DNA of 64,000 nt. Origin: Emticicia fluvialis (GTDB lineage Bacteria > Bacteroidota > Bacteroidia > Cytophagales > Spirosomataceae). Made by a program: the position numbers and the translations under genes. Below are positions 1-7,743 of the stretch, in pieces (within the stretch, counting starts at the first letter, position 1; every line of letters begins with the position of its first letter). The notes beneath the pieces are model-generated. The model made no database searches and was not told the DNA's origin. It saw only the letters and a list, made by a program, of their open reading frames with translations. The stretch lies in the NCBI RefSeq assembly GCF_024793945.1, contig NZ_JANUSD010000003.1, forward strand, positions 310,001 through 374,000, in the 5' to 3' direction.

Positions 1-2
1 AC

Positions 3-281
3 CAATGGCATGAAGCCACGTGGCTTTTTAGTTCGCAGGCCAATTTAGATGCCTTCAAGGCAGACCCTGCCAGGTACGCGCCTCAGTTCGGCGGTTTTTG
101 TGCCTTTGGGGTGAGCGAGAATCACAAGTCGCCCACTGACCCTGACGCCTGGACAATAGTTGAAGATAAACTTTACCTGAACTACAGCCCCAAGGTAAAA
201 CAACTATGGTCGAAAGACATTCCGGGTCGCATCAAAAAAGCCAACGATTACTGGCCTGCGCTAAACAAGCCCAATAACTAA
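3..281 (+). CDS. YHS domain-containing protein, 3' part only
   Basis: The open frame enters from the left edge and ends with TAA at 279-281, giving the last 92 residues of a protein whose start lies outside the window. The residues read like the C-terminal part of a YHS-domain protein: a W-L-F-S-S stretch, a D-P-A-R-Y-A-P-Q-F-G-G-F-C-A-F segment and a conserved L-Y-L-N-Y. The same pattern recurs in the next gene, so the two are tandem paralogs 18 bp apart and probably cotranscribed. YHS domains are short Cys-containing modules linked to metal handling. The ligand of this protein cannot be read from the sequence. Confidence 0.85.
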   Translation, partial: QWHEATWLFSSQANLDAFKADPARYAPQFGGFCAFGVSENHKSPTDPDAWTIVEDKLYLNYSPKVKQLWSKDIPGRIKKANDYWPALNKPNN

Positions 282-299
282 CCTCAAACCACCGTACAG

Positions 300-761
300 A
301 TGAAACGCAGTTATTTAATTATCATTATACTGGTTGGGTTAATTGGCCAGGCCTTGGCACAACCCAATACCAGAGCCAGGCAGTTTAATCTTGAAAACGG
401 CCTTGCCATTCAGGGTTATGACCCCGTAGCCTATTTTAATGAGCACAAAGCCATTAAAGGCAACAAGCAATGGAACACCAGTTATGAGGGCGCAAGCTAT
501 TGGTTTGGCAGCCCTGCAAACAAAGAAACTTTTTTAAAAGACCCGAAAAAATATGAGCCGCAGTATGGTGGCTGGTGTGCCTACGCAATGGGAGCCACGG
601 GCGAAAAAGTAGAAATTGACCCCGAAACATTCAAAATTCTGAACGGGAAACTCTATCTTTTCTATCATTCGTGGGTAAATAATACACTGCCCAAATGGAA
701 TAAAGATGAGGCGAATCTGAAGCAGAAAGCAGATAAAAACTGGATGAATTTTATACGCTAA
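300..761 (+). CDS. YHS domain-containing exported protein
   Basis: 153 residues. Residues 1-20 form a signal peptide (basic start, a run of Ile/Leu/Val, A-L-A-Q cleavage region), so the product is periplasmic or envelope-bound. The YHS module spans about 35-125, with Y-D-P-V-A-Y-F at 40-46, a Y-W-F-G-S segment at 67-71 and D-P-K-K-Y-E-P-Q-Y-G-G-W-C-A-Y around 81-95. The Cys at 93 is the conserved one. It is the second of two tandem YHS genes and is followed 17 bp later by a DoxX-like membrane protein gene, suggesting one transcript. The family is assigned to metal or small-ligand binding; the specific role here is unknown. Confidence 0.85.
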   Translation: MKRSYLIIIILVGLIGQALAQPNTRARQFNLENGLAIQGYDPVAYFNEHKAIKGNKQWNTSYEGASYWFGSPANKETFLKDPKKYEPQYGGWCAYAMGATGEKVEIDPETFKILNGKLYLFYHSWVNNTLPKWNKDEANLKQKADKNWMNFIR

Positions 762-778
762 CCCACATTGCAAATCAG

Positions 779-1186
779 ATGAAAACACAGAAAATCATTT
801 CGTTGGGCTTACGTATCATAGCTGCCGTTATTCTTATTCAGACACTTTATTTTAAATTTACGGCACATCCTGAGTCTGTGGTGTTGTTTTCCAAACTGGG
901 TGCCGAACCGTGGGGCCGCATAGGCACCGGCGTTTTAGAACTGGTAACTGCTGTGTTATTGCTGCTACCGGCCACTGCATTTGTTGGGGGGCTGCTGGCC
1001 ATGGGCTTAATGCTGGGTGCAATTGGCGCTCATTTACTGGTTATAGGAATTGAGTCAATGGGCGATGGCGGACAACTGTTTATATTGGCCATAGTTGTTT
1101 TGTTTTGCTCGGTAGTGATTCAGGTTTTGCACCGGCAACAGGGCCTGGCATTGGCCAGAAAATTCTTTCCCAATGCTTTTAGATGA
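779..1186 (+). CDS. DoxX-like small membrane protein
   Basis: 135 residues with four hydrophobic segments, at roughly 8-28, 50-75, 76-95 and 99-118, the layout of DoxX/DoxX-like proteins. The segment F-K-F-T-A-H-P-E-S near residue 26-34 is typical of the Bacteroidota DoxX-like subgroup. It starts 17 bp after the YHS gene. Its last codons overlap the longest possible start of the following ATP-grasp gene by 14 bp, pointing to translational coupling or to a later start of that gene. DoxX proteins are linked to thiosulfate:quinone oxidation and redox homeostasis in some organisms; no such role can be shown here. Confidence 0.8.
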   Translation: MKTQKIISLGLRIIAAVILIQTLYFKFTAHPESVVLFSKLGAEPWGRIGTGVLELVTAVLLLLPATAFVGGLLAMGLMLGAIGAHLLVIGIESMGDGGQLFILAIVVLFCSVVIQVLHRQQGLALARKFFPNAFR

Positions 1187-2219
1187 TTTTACGCGCCTTA
1201 TTATGAAACTCCCGCTTTTTGTTATTAAAACTTTCAATTATGAATACTGGCCCTGGTGGTTATTTTATTTACCAATGGCTCCGTACTGGCTGTATCTGGC
1301 TATCAGAACACGTTCGTTTACCTTTTTTACGGCGGTTAACCCGGGTATAAAAGCAGGTGGTTTTTATGGCGAAAGCAAGATTGAAATTCTCAGGAAAATC
1401 AACCCCGATTTTCTACCTAAAACCATTTTTGTAGAAAAAGAAAAAGAACCGGGCAACATTATTGATTTAATTAAAGCTGCGCAGATGGGTTTCCCTGTAA
1501 TAGCCAAACCTGATGTTGGCGAAAGAGGCACCCATGTTGCCAAAATTGAAACGGCCGAACAACTGCATAACTACCATAAGGCAGCCCAGGGAAATTACAT
1601 AATTCAGGAATTTATCAGCTATCCTATTGAATTGGGCGTACTTTTTAGCCGCGTGCCTACGGAGCCAGCCGGAATTGTTTCTTCCATAACCATAAAAGAA
1701 TTTCTGACGGTTACGGGTGACGGTAAATCTACCATCCGGGAGTTGATTGGCAGGTCTACCCGTGCGCGGTTCCAGCTGGCGGCGCTGGAGTCAAAATTAG
1801 GTGAGCAGATAAACGAGCAGCTACCGCTAAACGAAAAACGCCTGCTTGAACCCATTGGGAATCATTGCCGGGGAACCAAATTTATAAATGCCAACCACTT
1901 GATTAACGAGCAAACACATGCCGTATTCAGCAGCATTGCCGATAGTTTTGATGGGTTTTATTATGGTAGATTTGACCTGAAAGTGCCCAGCATTGAAGAT
2001 TTGTATAATGGCAAAAACATAAAAATAATGGAACTGAACGGGGTGAGCTCTGACCCCGGGCATATATACGACCCTGCCTACTCTTTACTGAATGCCTATA
2101 AAGATTTACGCTGGCACTGGAGCCGCAGCGCCGACATAAGCATTAATAACCAGAAAAGAGGTCATCTGCCTTTATCGCTTGCCGAAGTTTGGGTAATAAT
2201 TAAGAAGCATTTTAGTTAA
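1173..2219 (+). CDS. ATP-grasp domain protein (D-Ala-D-Ala ligase-like)
   Basis: 348 residues from the first ATG, or 338 from the ATG at 1203, which I prefer because it avoids the overlap with the upstream gene. Residues about 20-50 are aromatic and hydrophobic and may sit on the membrane. The ATP-grasp fold begins near 90: G-F-P-V-I-A-K-P-D-V-G-E-R-G-T-H holds the nucleotide-binding Lys and glycine-rich loop, I-I-Q-E-F-I follows, and the Mg-binding end is G-R-F-D-L-K ... M-E-L-N-G-V near 270-300. Relatives are often annotated as D-alanine-D-alanine ligases, but the membrane-like N-terminus and the context (YHS, DoxX) do not support a cell-wall role. The substrate is unknown. Confidence 0.8.
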   Translation: MLLDDFTRLIMKLPLFVIKTFNYEYWPWWLFYLPMAPYWLYLAIRTRSFTFFTAVNPGIKAGGFYGESKIEILRKINPDFLPKTIFVEKEKEPGNIIDLIKAAQMGFPVIAKPDVGERGTHVAKIETAEQLHNYHKAAQGNYIIQEFISYPIELGVLFSRVPTEPAGIVSSITIKEFLTVTGDGKSTIRELIGRSTRARFQLAALESKLGEQINEQLPLNEKRLLEPIGNHCRGTKFINANHLINEQTHAVFSSIADSFDGFYYGRFDLKVPSIEDLYNGKNIKIMELNGVSSDPGHIYDPAYSLLNAYKDLRWHWSRSADISINNQKRGHLPLSLAEVWVIIKKHFS

Positions 2220-2266
2220 AAATTGTCTGCAATCTGTATATTAGCATAGAATTTTTCCGGAACCTG

Positions 2267-2935
2267 ATGAATCTTGATACAAAATACTGGTATCTGCGAG
2301 ACCATAAACTTTTTAGTGTACTATCGTCGTCTGAATTGAGGTCGATATGTATGATATCAAATTTCAAAACTGCGCGGAAAGGCGAAATCATTTTGTTTTC
2401 GCATGATGAAAACACCAGGGTTTACTTTCTTAAAAAAGGGACGCTAAAAATTGTAGAGACAGACGAAAACGGCAACGAAATTGTAAAAGATGTGATTCAA
2501 AAAGGCGATATTTTTGGTGAGTTTACCCTAACCGAAACACAGTCTGACGAATACGCGGTGGCGGTTTCTGACAACGTAATTTGTTGTAGTTTCAGAATGG
2601 ACGACTTTGAACAACTGCTGGAGAAGAATCCGCAACTGGGTTTATCCTATACCAAATGGATGGGGTTCAGATTCAAACGGCTTCAGAGCAGATACGCCAA
2701 TCTTATGTTTAAAGATGTGCGGACGCGCTTCATGATTTTCTTAAAAGATTGGGCTACTAAAGAAGGTACACCGGCTGACACAGACATTATTCTTAAAAAC
2801 TACCTTACCCATCAGGACATAGCCAGCCTTATCTGCAGCACCCGGCAGACAGTTACCCAACTATTTAATGAGTATAAAGAAAAAGGCATTTTAGACTATA
2901 ACCGAACGGAAATCATCTTAAAAAAAGATGCATAA
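2267..2935 (+). CDS. Crp/Fnr family transcriptional regulator
   Basis: 222 residues. An N-terminal cyclic-nucleotide-binding-type beta-roll covers about 15-125, with K-G-E-I-I-L-F-S and K-G-D-I-F-G-E-F characteristic of the fold. A long dimerisation helix follows. A C-terminal winged helix covers about 150-218, with L-T-H-Q-D-I-A-S-L-I and the recognition helix S-T-R-Q-T-V-T-Q-L-F. No Cys cluster for an FeS sensor is seen near the N-terminus, so an Fnr-type oxygen sensor is unlikely. It lies 47 bp after the ATP-grasp gene on the same strand and may regulate the upstream YHS/DoxX group. The effector is unknown. Confidence 0.9.
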   Translation: MNLDTKYWYLRDHKLFSVLSSSELRSICMISNFKTARKGEIILFSHDENTRVYFLKKGTLKIVETDENGNEIVKDVIQKGDIFGEFTLTETQSDEYAVAVSDNVICCSFRMDDFEQLLEKNPQLGLSYTKWMGFRFKRLQSRYANLMFKDVRTRFMIFLKDWATKEGTPADTDIILKNYLTHQDIASLICSTRQTVTQLFNEYKEKGILDYNRTEIILKKDA

Positions 2936-3144
2936 ACTACCTTCATTTTCTTAGTTAGGTCGTCTGGCCGACAAACCGGGTCAGGTCAAATAATCAAATT
3001 TGCAGGGTCAATAAAGCGTGTAACCAAACCAACACAAGGCTAAGTATGCCTATTGGATTGTTACGCAATTTGAACAATTAAATGATTCGCATAGTCAGTT
3101 TCAGGCTCAGTTACTGCTACAGGCATATAAAACCTACAAAAGAA

Positions 3145-3657
3145 ATGACAAGCCAGGCAACCACAGAAGTATTTAATCAACTGAAAGATTTACTCAATCA
3201 GTTAAACCCGCAAACCTACACAGAAAACCTGCCGGTTTTAAACAATAGCAGTATAGGGCAGCATGTGCGGCACACATTAGAGTTTTTTCAGTGTTTAATT
3301 AAAGGAGCGTCAACAGGCATTGTAGATTACGATGGCCGCGAACGTAATCTTTTAATTGAAACCGAGTTAATATATACACATAAAAAACTGGCGGAGATTG
3401 AAACCGCCATTAAAACAGAAACGGATCTGAACAGGCCGCTTCTGGTAATGGTGAGGTACAGCGAAAAAAACCACGAACTTGTTGAATCTAATTTTATGCG
3501 CGAGCTGGTGTATATGATTGAGCATTCTATTCATCATTTTGCGCTTATTCGTATTGGTGTGCAGGAGCATTTCAGCCATATACCAATAGACCCGACCTTT
3601 GGTGTGGCCTACTCTACCATCAGATACAAACAGCAGCTGGAGGCCTTAGAAAATTGA
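3145..3657 (+). CDS. DinB-like four-helix protein
   Basis: 170 residues from the ATG at 3145. An in-frame ATG at 3082 would add 21 residues unlike the family, so the later start is preferred. The pattern is that of the DinB/YfiT metal-binding four-helix bundle: I-G-Q-H-V-R-H-T-L-E-F-F near the N-terminus and I-E-H-S-I-H-H-F-A-L-I near 130 supply the His ligands. Members of this superfamily bind a divalent metal and include thiol transferases and many proteins of unknown role. It sits alone between the Crp/Fnr gene and an NRDE gene, on the same strand. Confidence 0.75.
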   Translation: MTSQATTEVFNQLKDLLNQLNPQTYTENLPVLNNSSIGQHVRHTLEFFQCLIKGASTGIVDYDGRERNLLIETELIYTHKKLAEIETAIKTETDLNRPLLVMVRYSEKNHELVESNFMRELVYMIEHSIHHFALIRIGVQEHFSHIPIDPTFGVAYSTIRYKQQLEALEN

Positions 3658-3730
3658 ACCGCCGACCTGATGATTATTTTCAATCGCGAAATGATTACGG
3701 GCCGATTTATGATGAAAAACTTTTGATACC

Positions 3731-4441
3731 ATGTGCGTTCTGACATATATACCAACCGGCAACAAAGGATACATTCTTACATCGAACAGAGACGAAGCCG
3801 TAGCTCGTGAAACGGCCACTCCACCCAGAAAATATACCATTAACGGGCATCAGGTTTTTTATCCGAAAGACCCACTCAGCGATGGCACCTGGATAGCCGG
3901 CAGCAAAGCCTTAAGCCTATGTCTTTTAAATGGCGGGGTTAGCAGGCATATCCCCCACCCGCCTTACCGGCAAAGCCGGGGTAGAATTATCCCTGATTTC
4001 TTTCAGTTCGGTTCGGTAACCACATTTGTTGAAAGATATGATTTTGACGGAATTGAACCCTTCACGCTTGTAGTTATTGAAAACAGCCATGAACTTTTTG
4101 CCCATGAATTGAGATGGAACGGTAAACAAATCAGTACAGAAAAAATAGATGTGTCAAGGCCACAGATATGGTCTTCGGTTACTTTATATACACCTCAGGT
4201 AATTGAGGCAAGAAAACAATGGTTTACAGATTTTTTACAACAGCCCGTAAGTGCAGACAGTGTACTCGACTTCCACCAGAATGGTGGTGTGGGAGACATC
4301 AGGAATGACTTAAGAATTAATCGTGATAATGTGCTTAAAACCCTTTCAACCACCCAGTATGTTATCAATGAATACTATTTTACCATCTACTATGAAGACC
4401 TGTTAAACCAAAGAAAATACAACTACAGGGTAATTGAGTAA
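3731..4441 (+). CDS. NRDE family protein (TANGO2-like)
   Basis: 236 residues. The protein starts M-C-V-L-T and carries the family signature N-R-D-E at 19-22 (T-S-N-R-D-E-A). Cys2 directly after the initiator Met is the expected N-terminal nucleophile position of this Ntn-hydrolase-like fold. A G-T-W-I-A-G segment near 55 and the general length agree with NRDE/TANGO2 proteins. TANGO2 relatives have been linked to haem trafficking and lipid homeostasis; the bacterial role is not settled. It lies 73 bp after the DinB-like gene. Confidence 0.85.
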   Translation: MCVLTYIPTGNKGYILTSNRDEAVARETATPPRKYTINGHQVFYPKDPLSDGTWIAGSKALSLCLLNGGVSRHIPHPPYRQSRGRIIPDFFQFGSVTTFVERYDFDGIEPFTLVVIENSHELFAHELRWNGKQISTEKIDVSRPQIWSSVTLYTPQVIEARKQWFTDFLQQPVSADSVLDFHQNGGVGDIRNDLRINRDNVLKTLSTTQYVINEYYFTIYYEDLLNQRKYNYRVIE

Positions 4442-4541
4442 GCTGCCACTGCCTTAAGTACTATTTGCAGCAGATTAATGATAGGCTAATCAAGAAAATG
4501 GAAGGCAGATAAGCAATTATTGAAACATAACCGCCGGTACA

Positions 4542-4892
4542 TCATTTACCTATAATTTCTTTCCGGTGTTCTTTTCCCCATTCTGCTAAACTGCCGATGA
4601 CAGACTTCAATTTCCGCCCGTGTTCGGTCAATTCATATTCAACGGTTATCGGCTGGGTGTCCAGTACGGTTCGTTTCACAAGATTATTAATCTCCATCTC
4701 TTTTAGTTCTTTGCTCAGCATTTTGTTCGATATCCCGCTTACATCTCTCAGAATATCCGAAAACCGCCGTTTATCATGATAGCAAAGCACGGCTATGATA
4801 GATATCTTCCATTTGCCGTTCAATGCGTCCATAGCATCATAAACCGCCATCATATTGCTTTTGCAATGTCTGGTAAATTCGTCGTTTCTCAT
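4542..4892 (-). CDS. HxlR family transcriptional regulator
   Basis: 116 residues forming a single MarR-like winged helix. The landmarks are L-N-G-K-W-K-I-S-I-I near 25-34, F-S-D-I-L-R-D-V-S-G-I-S-N-K-M-L as the recognition region, and V-E-Y-E-L-T-E-H-G-R-K-L at the wing. Cys10 lies where redox-sensing HxlR proteins (HypR, QorR) carry their reactive Cys. It is transcribed away from the nitroreductase gene, and the 100-bp divergent region holds six GTTAC pentamers, so it probably controls that oxidoreductase and itself in response to electrophiles or oxidants. That role is inferred from the arrangement. Confidence 0.9.
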   Translation of the reverse strand: MRNDEFTRHCKSNMMAVYDAMDALNGKWKISIIAVLCYHDKRRFSDILRDVSGISNKMLSKELKEMEINNLVKRTVLDTQPITVEYELTEHGRKLKSVIGSLAEWGKEHRKEIIGK

Positions 4893-4894
4893 GG

Positions 4895-4942
4895 GTTACA
4901 TGGTTACTTCAATGTTACTGTTACTTTTTGTTACCTTGTTAC
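4895..4942. promoter_or_regulatory. Cluster of six GTTAC repeats, candidate HxlR operator
   Basis: GTTAC occurs at 4895, 4903, 4914, 4920, 4930 and 4938, all on the plus strand within 48 bp, between the divergent HxlR and nitroreductase genes. Spacing is 8, 11, 6, 10 and 8 bp. The cluster starts right after the HxlR start codon and reaches toward the nitroreductase promoter. This is the expected place for an autoregulatory operator. The repeats are seen directly; HxlR binding is inference. Confidence 0.5.
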
Positions 4943-4969
4943 AAATATAAACAATAACATTTACATTTG
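4936..4969 (+). promoter_or_regulatory. Bacteroidota-type promoter for the nitroreductase gene
   Basis: TACATTTG at 4962-4969 matches the -7 consensus TAnnTTTG. A TTG at 4936-4938 lies 23 bp upstream as a possible -33 element; this spacing is slightly long. The start codon follows at 4993, about 24 bp from the -7 box. The proposed -33 element lies inside the last GTTAC repeat, so a bound regulator would block it. Confidence 0.5.
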
Positions 4970-4992
4970 CCACACAAAACCAAAAATCAATT

Positions 4993-5625
4993 ATGACACT
5001 TATAGATAATTTGAAATGGCGCTATGCCACCAAAAAAATGAATGGGGCGGCTGTTCCGCAAGAAAAACTGGACTACATACTGGAAGCAGCAAGATATGCG
5101 CCCTCATCTTCTGGTTTACAACCTTACAGAATCTTTGTTATCAGCAATAAAGAAAAACTTGAGCAAATACGCGAATTTGCCTATAACCAGAGCCAGATTA
5201 CTGATTGTTCGCATCTGTTGGTTTGGGCCGCATGGGATGAGTACACACCTGAAAGGATAAAGGAGGTATTGACCAAAACATCTGAAGCAAGAGGCCTGCC
5301 TGCTGACAGCTCGGAAGGGTACCAAAAAATGCTGTGGGGGTTATATGAGCCTTTGGGTAAAGAATGGCACAAGAATCATTCGGCCAAACAAGCCTATATT
5401 TCGTTCGGACTAGCCATTGCCGCCGCCGCCGAGCAAAAGGTAGATGCTACACCCATGGAAGGTTTTAACACAGAAAAAATGGATGAATTACTGGGGCTGG
5501 CAGAACAAGGCCTGAAAAGCGTGGTTATTTTGCCCATTGGCTACCGCGAGCAAGAAGGCGACTGGCTGGTGAATCTAAAAAAAGTAAGAACTCCAAAAAA
5601 TGCGTTTGTAACCGAACTGGTTTAA
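4993..5625 (+). CDS. Nitroreductase family NAD(P)H-dependent oxidoreductase
   Basis: 210 residues, the usual length of NfsB-type flavoproteins. N-terminal L-K-W-R-Y-A-T-K-K-M and A-P-S-S-S-G-L-Q-P-Y-R at about 35-46 are the FMN-binding signatures. The central A-Y-I-S-F-G-L-A-I-A-A-A-A-E and D-A-T-P-M-E-G-F segments, and the C-terminal V-V-I-L-P-I-G-Y-R, agree. It should reduce nitro- or quinone-type compounds with NAD(P)H in the cytoplasm. The divergent HxlR gene is its likely regulator. A hairpin about 90 bp downstream probably ends the transcript. Confidence 0.92.
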   Translation: MTLIDNLKWRYATKKMNGAAVPQEKLDYILEAARYAPSSSGLQPYRIFVISNKEKLEQIREFAYNQSQITDCSHLLVWAAWDEYTPERIKEVLTKTSEARGLPADSSEGYQKMLWGLYEPLGKEWHKNHSAKQAYISFGLAIAAAAEQKVDATPMEGFNTEKMDELLGLAEQGLKSVVILPIGYREQEGDWLVNLKKVRTPKNAFVTELV

Positions 5626-5716
5626 CAAGCATAACAAGCAAAACAAAAGAACTGATTAGCCGGGCGGTGGTCAGTTCGGCTTTCTTAAGAAATTCCTTTG
5701 TTTAAGACTTCATAAA

Positions 5717-5748
5717 GACAAGACACTCGTATTTTTGGGTGTCTTGTT
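5717..5748 (+). terminator. Probable terminator of the nitroreductase transcript
   Basis: An inverted repeat pairs 5717-5726 with 5739-5748 (GACAAGACAC against GTGTCTTGTT, nine Watson-Crick pairs plus a terminal G-U), with a 12-base loop. It is followed by CATTTTCAT, a weak T-tract. It lies 91 bp after the stop codon. Confidence 0.55.
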
Positions 5749-6038
5749 CATTTTCATAAAAACAGGCAATCTGTAAAAAATCAGAGAATGAAAGTTTATT
5801 AAGCTATGTGGCCTCTGCTTTGGTGGTCTGCTGTATTTCAGTTATTTCGCAGGATTAAAACACCCAAAAACCCCCATAAAATCCCGAACATTTGCTTTTC
5901 GGGGGTTTGTTTATCAGCTAAAACACTGACAATAAACCCATTAAAGAAAAACTCAATCATCAATCTACAAACCCGGCAACCGATGTTTTTTTGTTTAGCC
6001 CGTCCAATAAGTAGTTGAATGAGCCGTAAAAAAGAAAA

Positions 6039-6061
6039 ATTCAAGATGGTATATCTTGAAT
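6039..6061 (-). terminator. Terminator for the minus-strand stress cluster
   Basis: A perfect 9-bp inverted repeat, 6039-6047 with 6053-6061 (ATTCAAGAT / ATCTTGAAT), has a 5-base loop. Read on the minus strand it is followed directly by TTTTCTTTTTT, a good T-tract. It lies about 100 bp after the end of the beta-barrel gene and is oriented to stop its transcript. Confidence 0.7.
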
Positions 6062-6162
6062 CTGTCTCACGGGCTTTTAATACAACAGCTCATCGAATTG
6101 ATTTTTAATCAATTACTTCTGTCTATTTAAGTTTCCGGCGCTTTTAATTATACTTTAGCGTA

Positions 6163-6803
6163 TTAAAACAATCTATACCCCAACGTTGCCTGCACCAGTG
6201 CATTTTTGTAACGTGGGTTGGTAGAGGTGCCGTCGCCATTATTATTTTGGAGGTCCCAGCTGGCTCTGGTGCCTAAAACAACGCGGTTAAAATTAAAATC
6301 AAGCCCCACTACGGCTCCTAATGTATTTTTACGGATATTATCGTTGGCAAATTGGCTTTCCTGAACAACACTGCCTGCACCTGTGTTAAAATCAGTTTTT
6401 TGTTTCAACAGATACGAGAACTGTGGGCCAAGCTGCAAGGTAATAAAGTTGGCCGGCTTTATTGAAATCAAAACGGCACATCAATAAAGTGCATGGTGCG
6501 GGTAAGGTCATAGTTACTACCTAAAACTGAACCCGTTTGCTTGTACCCTTTCTGAGAATACATTACTTCAGGCTGAATACCCAGAAACCTGCCAATAGGA
6601 ATGCCCAGAAATACCCCACCGGCTGCGCCAAATCTGGCCTCGGCATCAAATGACTCGCCTTTGGTGTCGTAAATGTTTGAATAATTTGCGCCTGCCTTTA
6701 ACCCGACCTGAATTTTTGTGCGGGCATTAGAGCGGCTATCTTGTGCGTGGGCATTAATGGCTAAAAAAGCCACGGCGGCGGTAATTAAAAATATTTTTTT
6801 CAT
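6163..6803 (-). pseudogene. Porin-like outer membrane beta-barrel gene, frameshifted
   Basis: The first frame starts at ATG 6803 with a signal peptide (M-K-K-I-F-L-I-T-A-A-V-A-F-L, cleavage after A-H-A) and runs through V-G-L-K-A-G-A-N-Y and I-Q-P-E-V-M-Y-S-Q-K-G to H-F-I-D-V-P-F before a TGA at 6470-6468. The second frame, from about 6471, continues I-S-I-K-P-A-N-F-I-T-L-Q-L-G-P-Q-F-S-Y and ends in L-G-Y-R-L-F, an aromatic-terminated last beta-strand. Adding one T to the T-run at 6471-6474 joins the frames as D-V-P-F-L-I-S-I-K-P, the expected porin-family order. This is therefore one gene with a single-base loss in a homopolymer: a real mutation, slippage variation or a sequencing error. Confidence 0.8.
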
Positions 6804-6874
6804 GATTTTTGTAAAGTTTGTGAATTTATAGTTTTCAAATGGAGCCAGATAACCCAGCCCCGGCAAGAATATTG

Positions 6875-7315
6875 TTAATTGGTATTTTTTATGGCAATGC
6901 CTTTAAAGGCCTTTCCGAGTTCGTCCATATCATGGCTAAACTCCGTTTTAAATTTCTCCCAGTTCATTTTACCATCTTCTTTGTAATTATCCATTTTCTT
7001 CTTCATTTCTTTGTTTTTCAGATTCAATTCGGCAATTTTCTGCTCGTATTTCATCTCTGTGTCTTCATTTTTGTCGGCCATTTTGGCGTTAAACTCCAGA
7101 ATGGTTTTTTCATTGGCGGCAATTTTTTCAGACGTTTCTTTTCTAAAGCTGGCCATGTCTGCTCTATAAGCTGCATTGGCTTTGTCTAAATCTTTTTGTG
7201 CTTCTGCCACTTCGGCTTTGGCGTTGTCAACTTTCTTTTTGTTAGAAATACAACTGGTAAACACAGTGGCCAACATCAATACTATACCCAAAACTACGAT
7301 GATTCTCTTTTTCAT
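6875..7315 (-). CDS. Coiled-coil lipoprotein, stress cluster
   Basis: 146 residues. A lipoprotein signal (hydrophobic 5-20, then T-S-C with Cys22) is followed by a long, highly charged helix rich in Lys, Glu and Ala (about 27-125), predicted to form a coiled coil. The C-terminal part reads W-E-K-F-K-T-E-F-S-H-D-M-D-E-L-G. Similar lipoproteins are common next to YtxH and CsbD genes in Bacteroidota, which fits an envelope-stress role, but no biochemical function is known to me. Same strand and close spacing (23 bp) to the YtxH gene suggest one transcript. Confidence 0.7.
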   Translation of the reverse strand: MKKRIIVVLGIVLMLATVFTSCISNKKKVDNAKAEVAEAQKDLDKANAAYRADMASFRKETSEKIAANEKTILEFNAKMADKNEDTEMKYEQKIAELNLKNKEMKKKMDNYKEDGKMNWEKFKTEFSHDMDELGKAFKGIAIKNTN

Positions 7316-7338
7316 TTTGATAAATTTATATACTTAAA

Positions 7339-7626
7339 CTAATTTTTCGCGTCCGTATTCCCGGCGCTTTCAATTTTTACTTCCGGTGTTTCCACCATTT
7401 TTTCTTCTTTTATGCTGTCTGTTTTTTGTGCCATGTGCTGGTAATTTTTATTGAACGCCTCAACAAAATCATCCAGTTTATCTTTCAGGTCTCCGGCCAA
7501 TTCTTCGCCTTTCCTTAAAATTTTCTTTCTTGAATCTGAGCCCTTTTCAGGAGCAAACAAAACACCTATTAAGGCACCTACTGCAAAACCTGCCAGCATA
7601 CCTGCCAATAATTTACCTGAATTCAT
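7339..7626 (-). CDS. YtxH domain-containing protein
   Basis: 95 residues. One N-terminal membrane segment (G-M-L-A-G-F-A-V-G-A-L-I-G-V-L-F) is followed by A-P-E-K-G-S-D-S-R-K-K-I, the YtxH signature, and then an acidic/basic amphipathic helix. YtxH proteins are small general-stress proteins of unknown mechanism. The gene belongs to the minus-strand run from the AraC gene to the beta-barrel gene, with a coiled-coil lipoprotein gene following. Confidence 0.85.
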   Translation of the reverse strand: MNSGKLLAGMLAGFAVGALIGVLFAPEKGSDSRKKILRKGEELAGDLKDKLDDFVEAFNKNYQHMAQKTDSIKEEKMVETPEVKIESAGNTDAKN

Positions 7627-7717
7627 ATTTATTTATTTTTCCTTTTAATGATATTGATTGACTGTTTTCTTTAAATCAGGTTCTTACCTGCTCTATTAAA
7701 GCCCATACCTGGTTGCT

Positions 7718-7735
7718 GCCGTAATTTTTTACGGC
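7718..7735 (+). terminator. Hairpin with plus-strand T-tract
   Basis: GCCGTAA at 7718-7724 pairs perfectly with TTACGGC at 7729-7735, with a 4-base loop, and TTTTT follows at 7736-7740 on the plus strand. All neighbouring genes are on the minus strand, so the T-tract points the wrong way for them. It may act as a weak bidirectional stop or block antisense transcription. Confidence 0.4.
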
Positions 7736-7743
7736 TTTTTAAA

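Larger units (their letters stand above)
5626..6162. other. Intergenic region between convergent genes
   Basis: No convincing gene. Besides the two terminators listed, it holds a nested palindrome: AAACCCCC at 5868-5875 can pair with GGGGGTTT at 5901-5908, and inside it CCCGAA (5883-5888) can pair with TTCGGG (5898-5903). No function is assigned to this hairpin. Short open frames of about 70 codons here lack start context and family resemblance. Confidence 0.5.

Noticed and set aside
5868..5908. Nested palindrome with C5/G5 arms
   Set aside because: It could be a transcription or replication element, but lies after both terminators and has no T-tract or match to a known motif.
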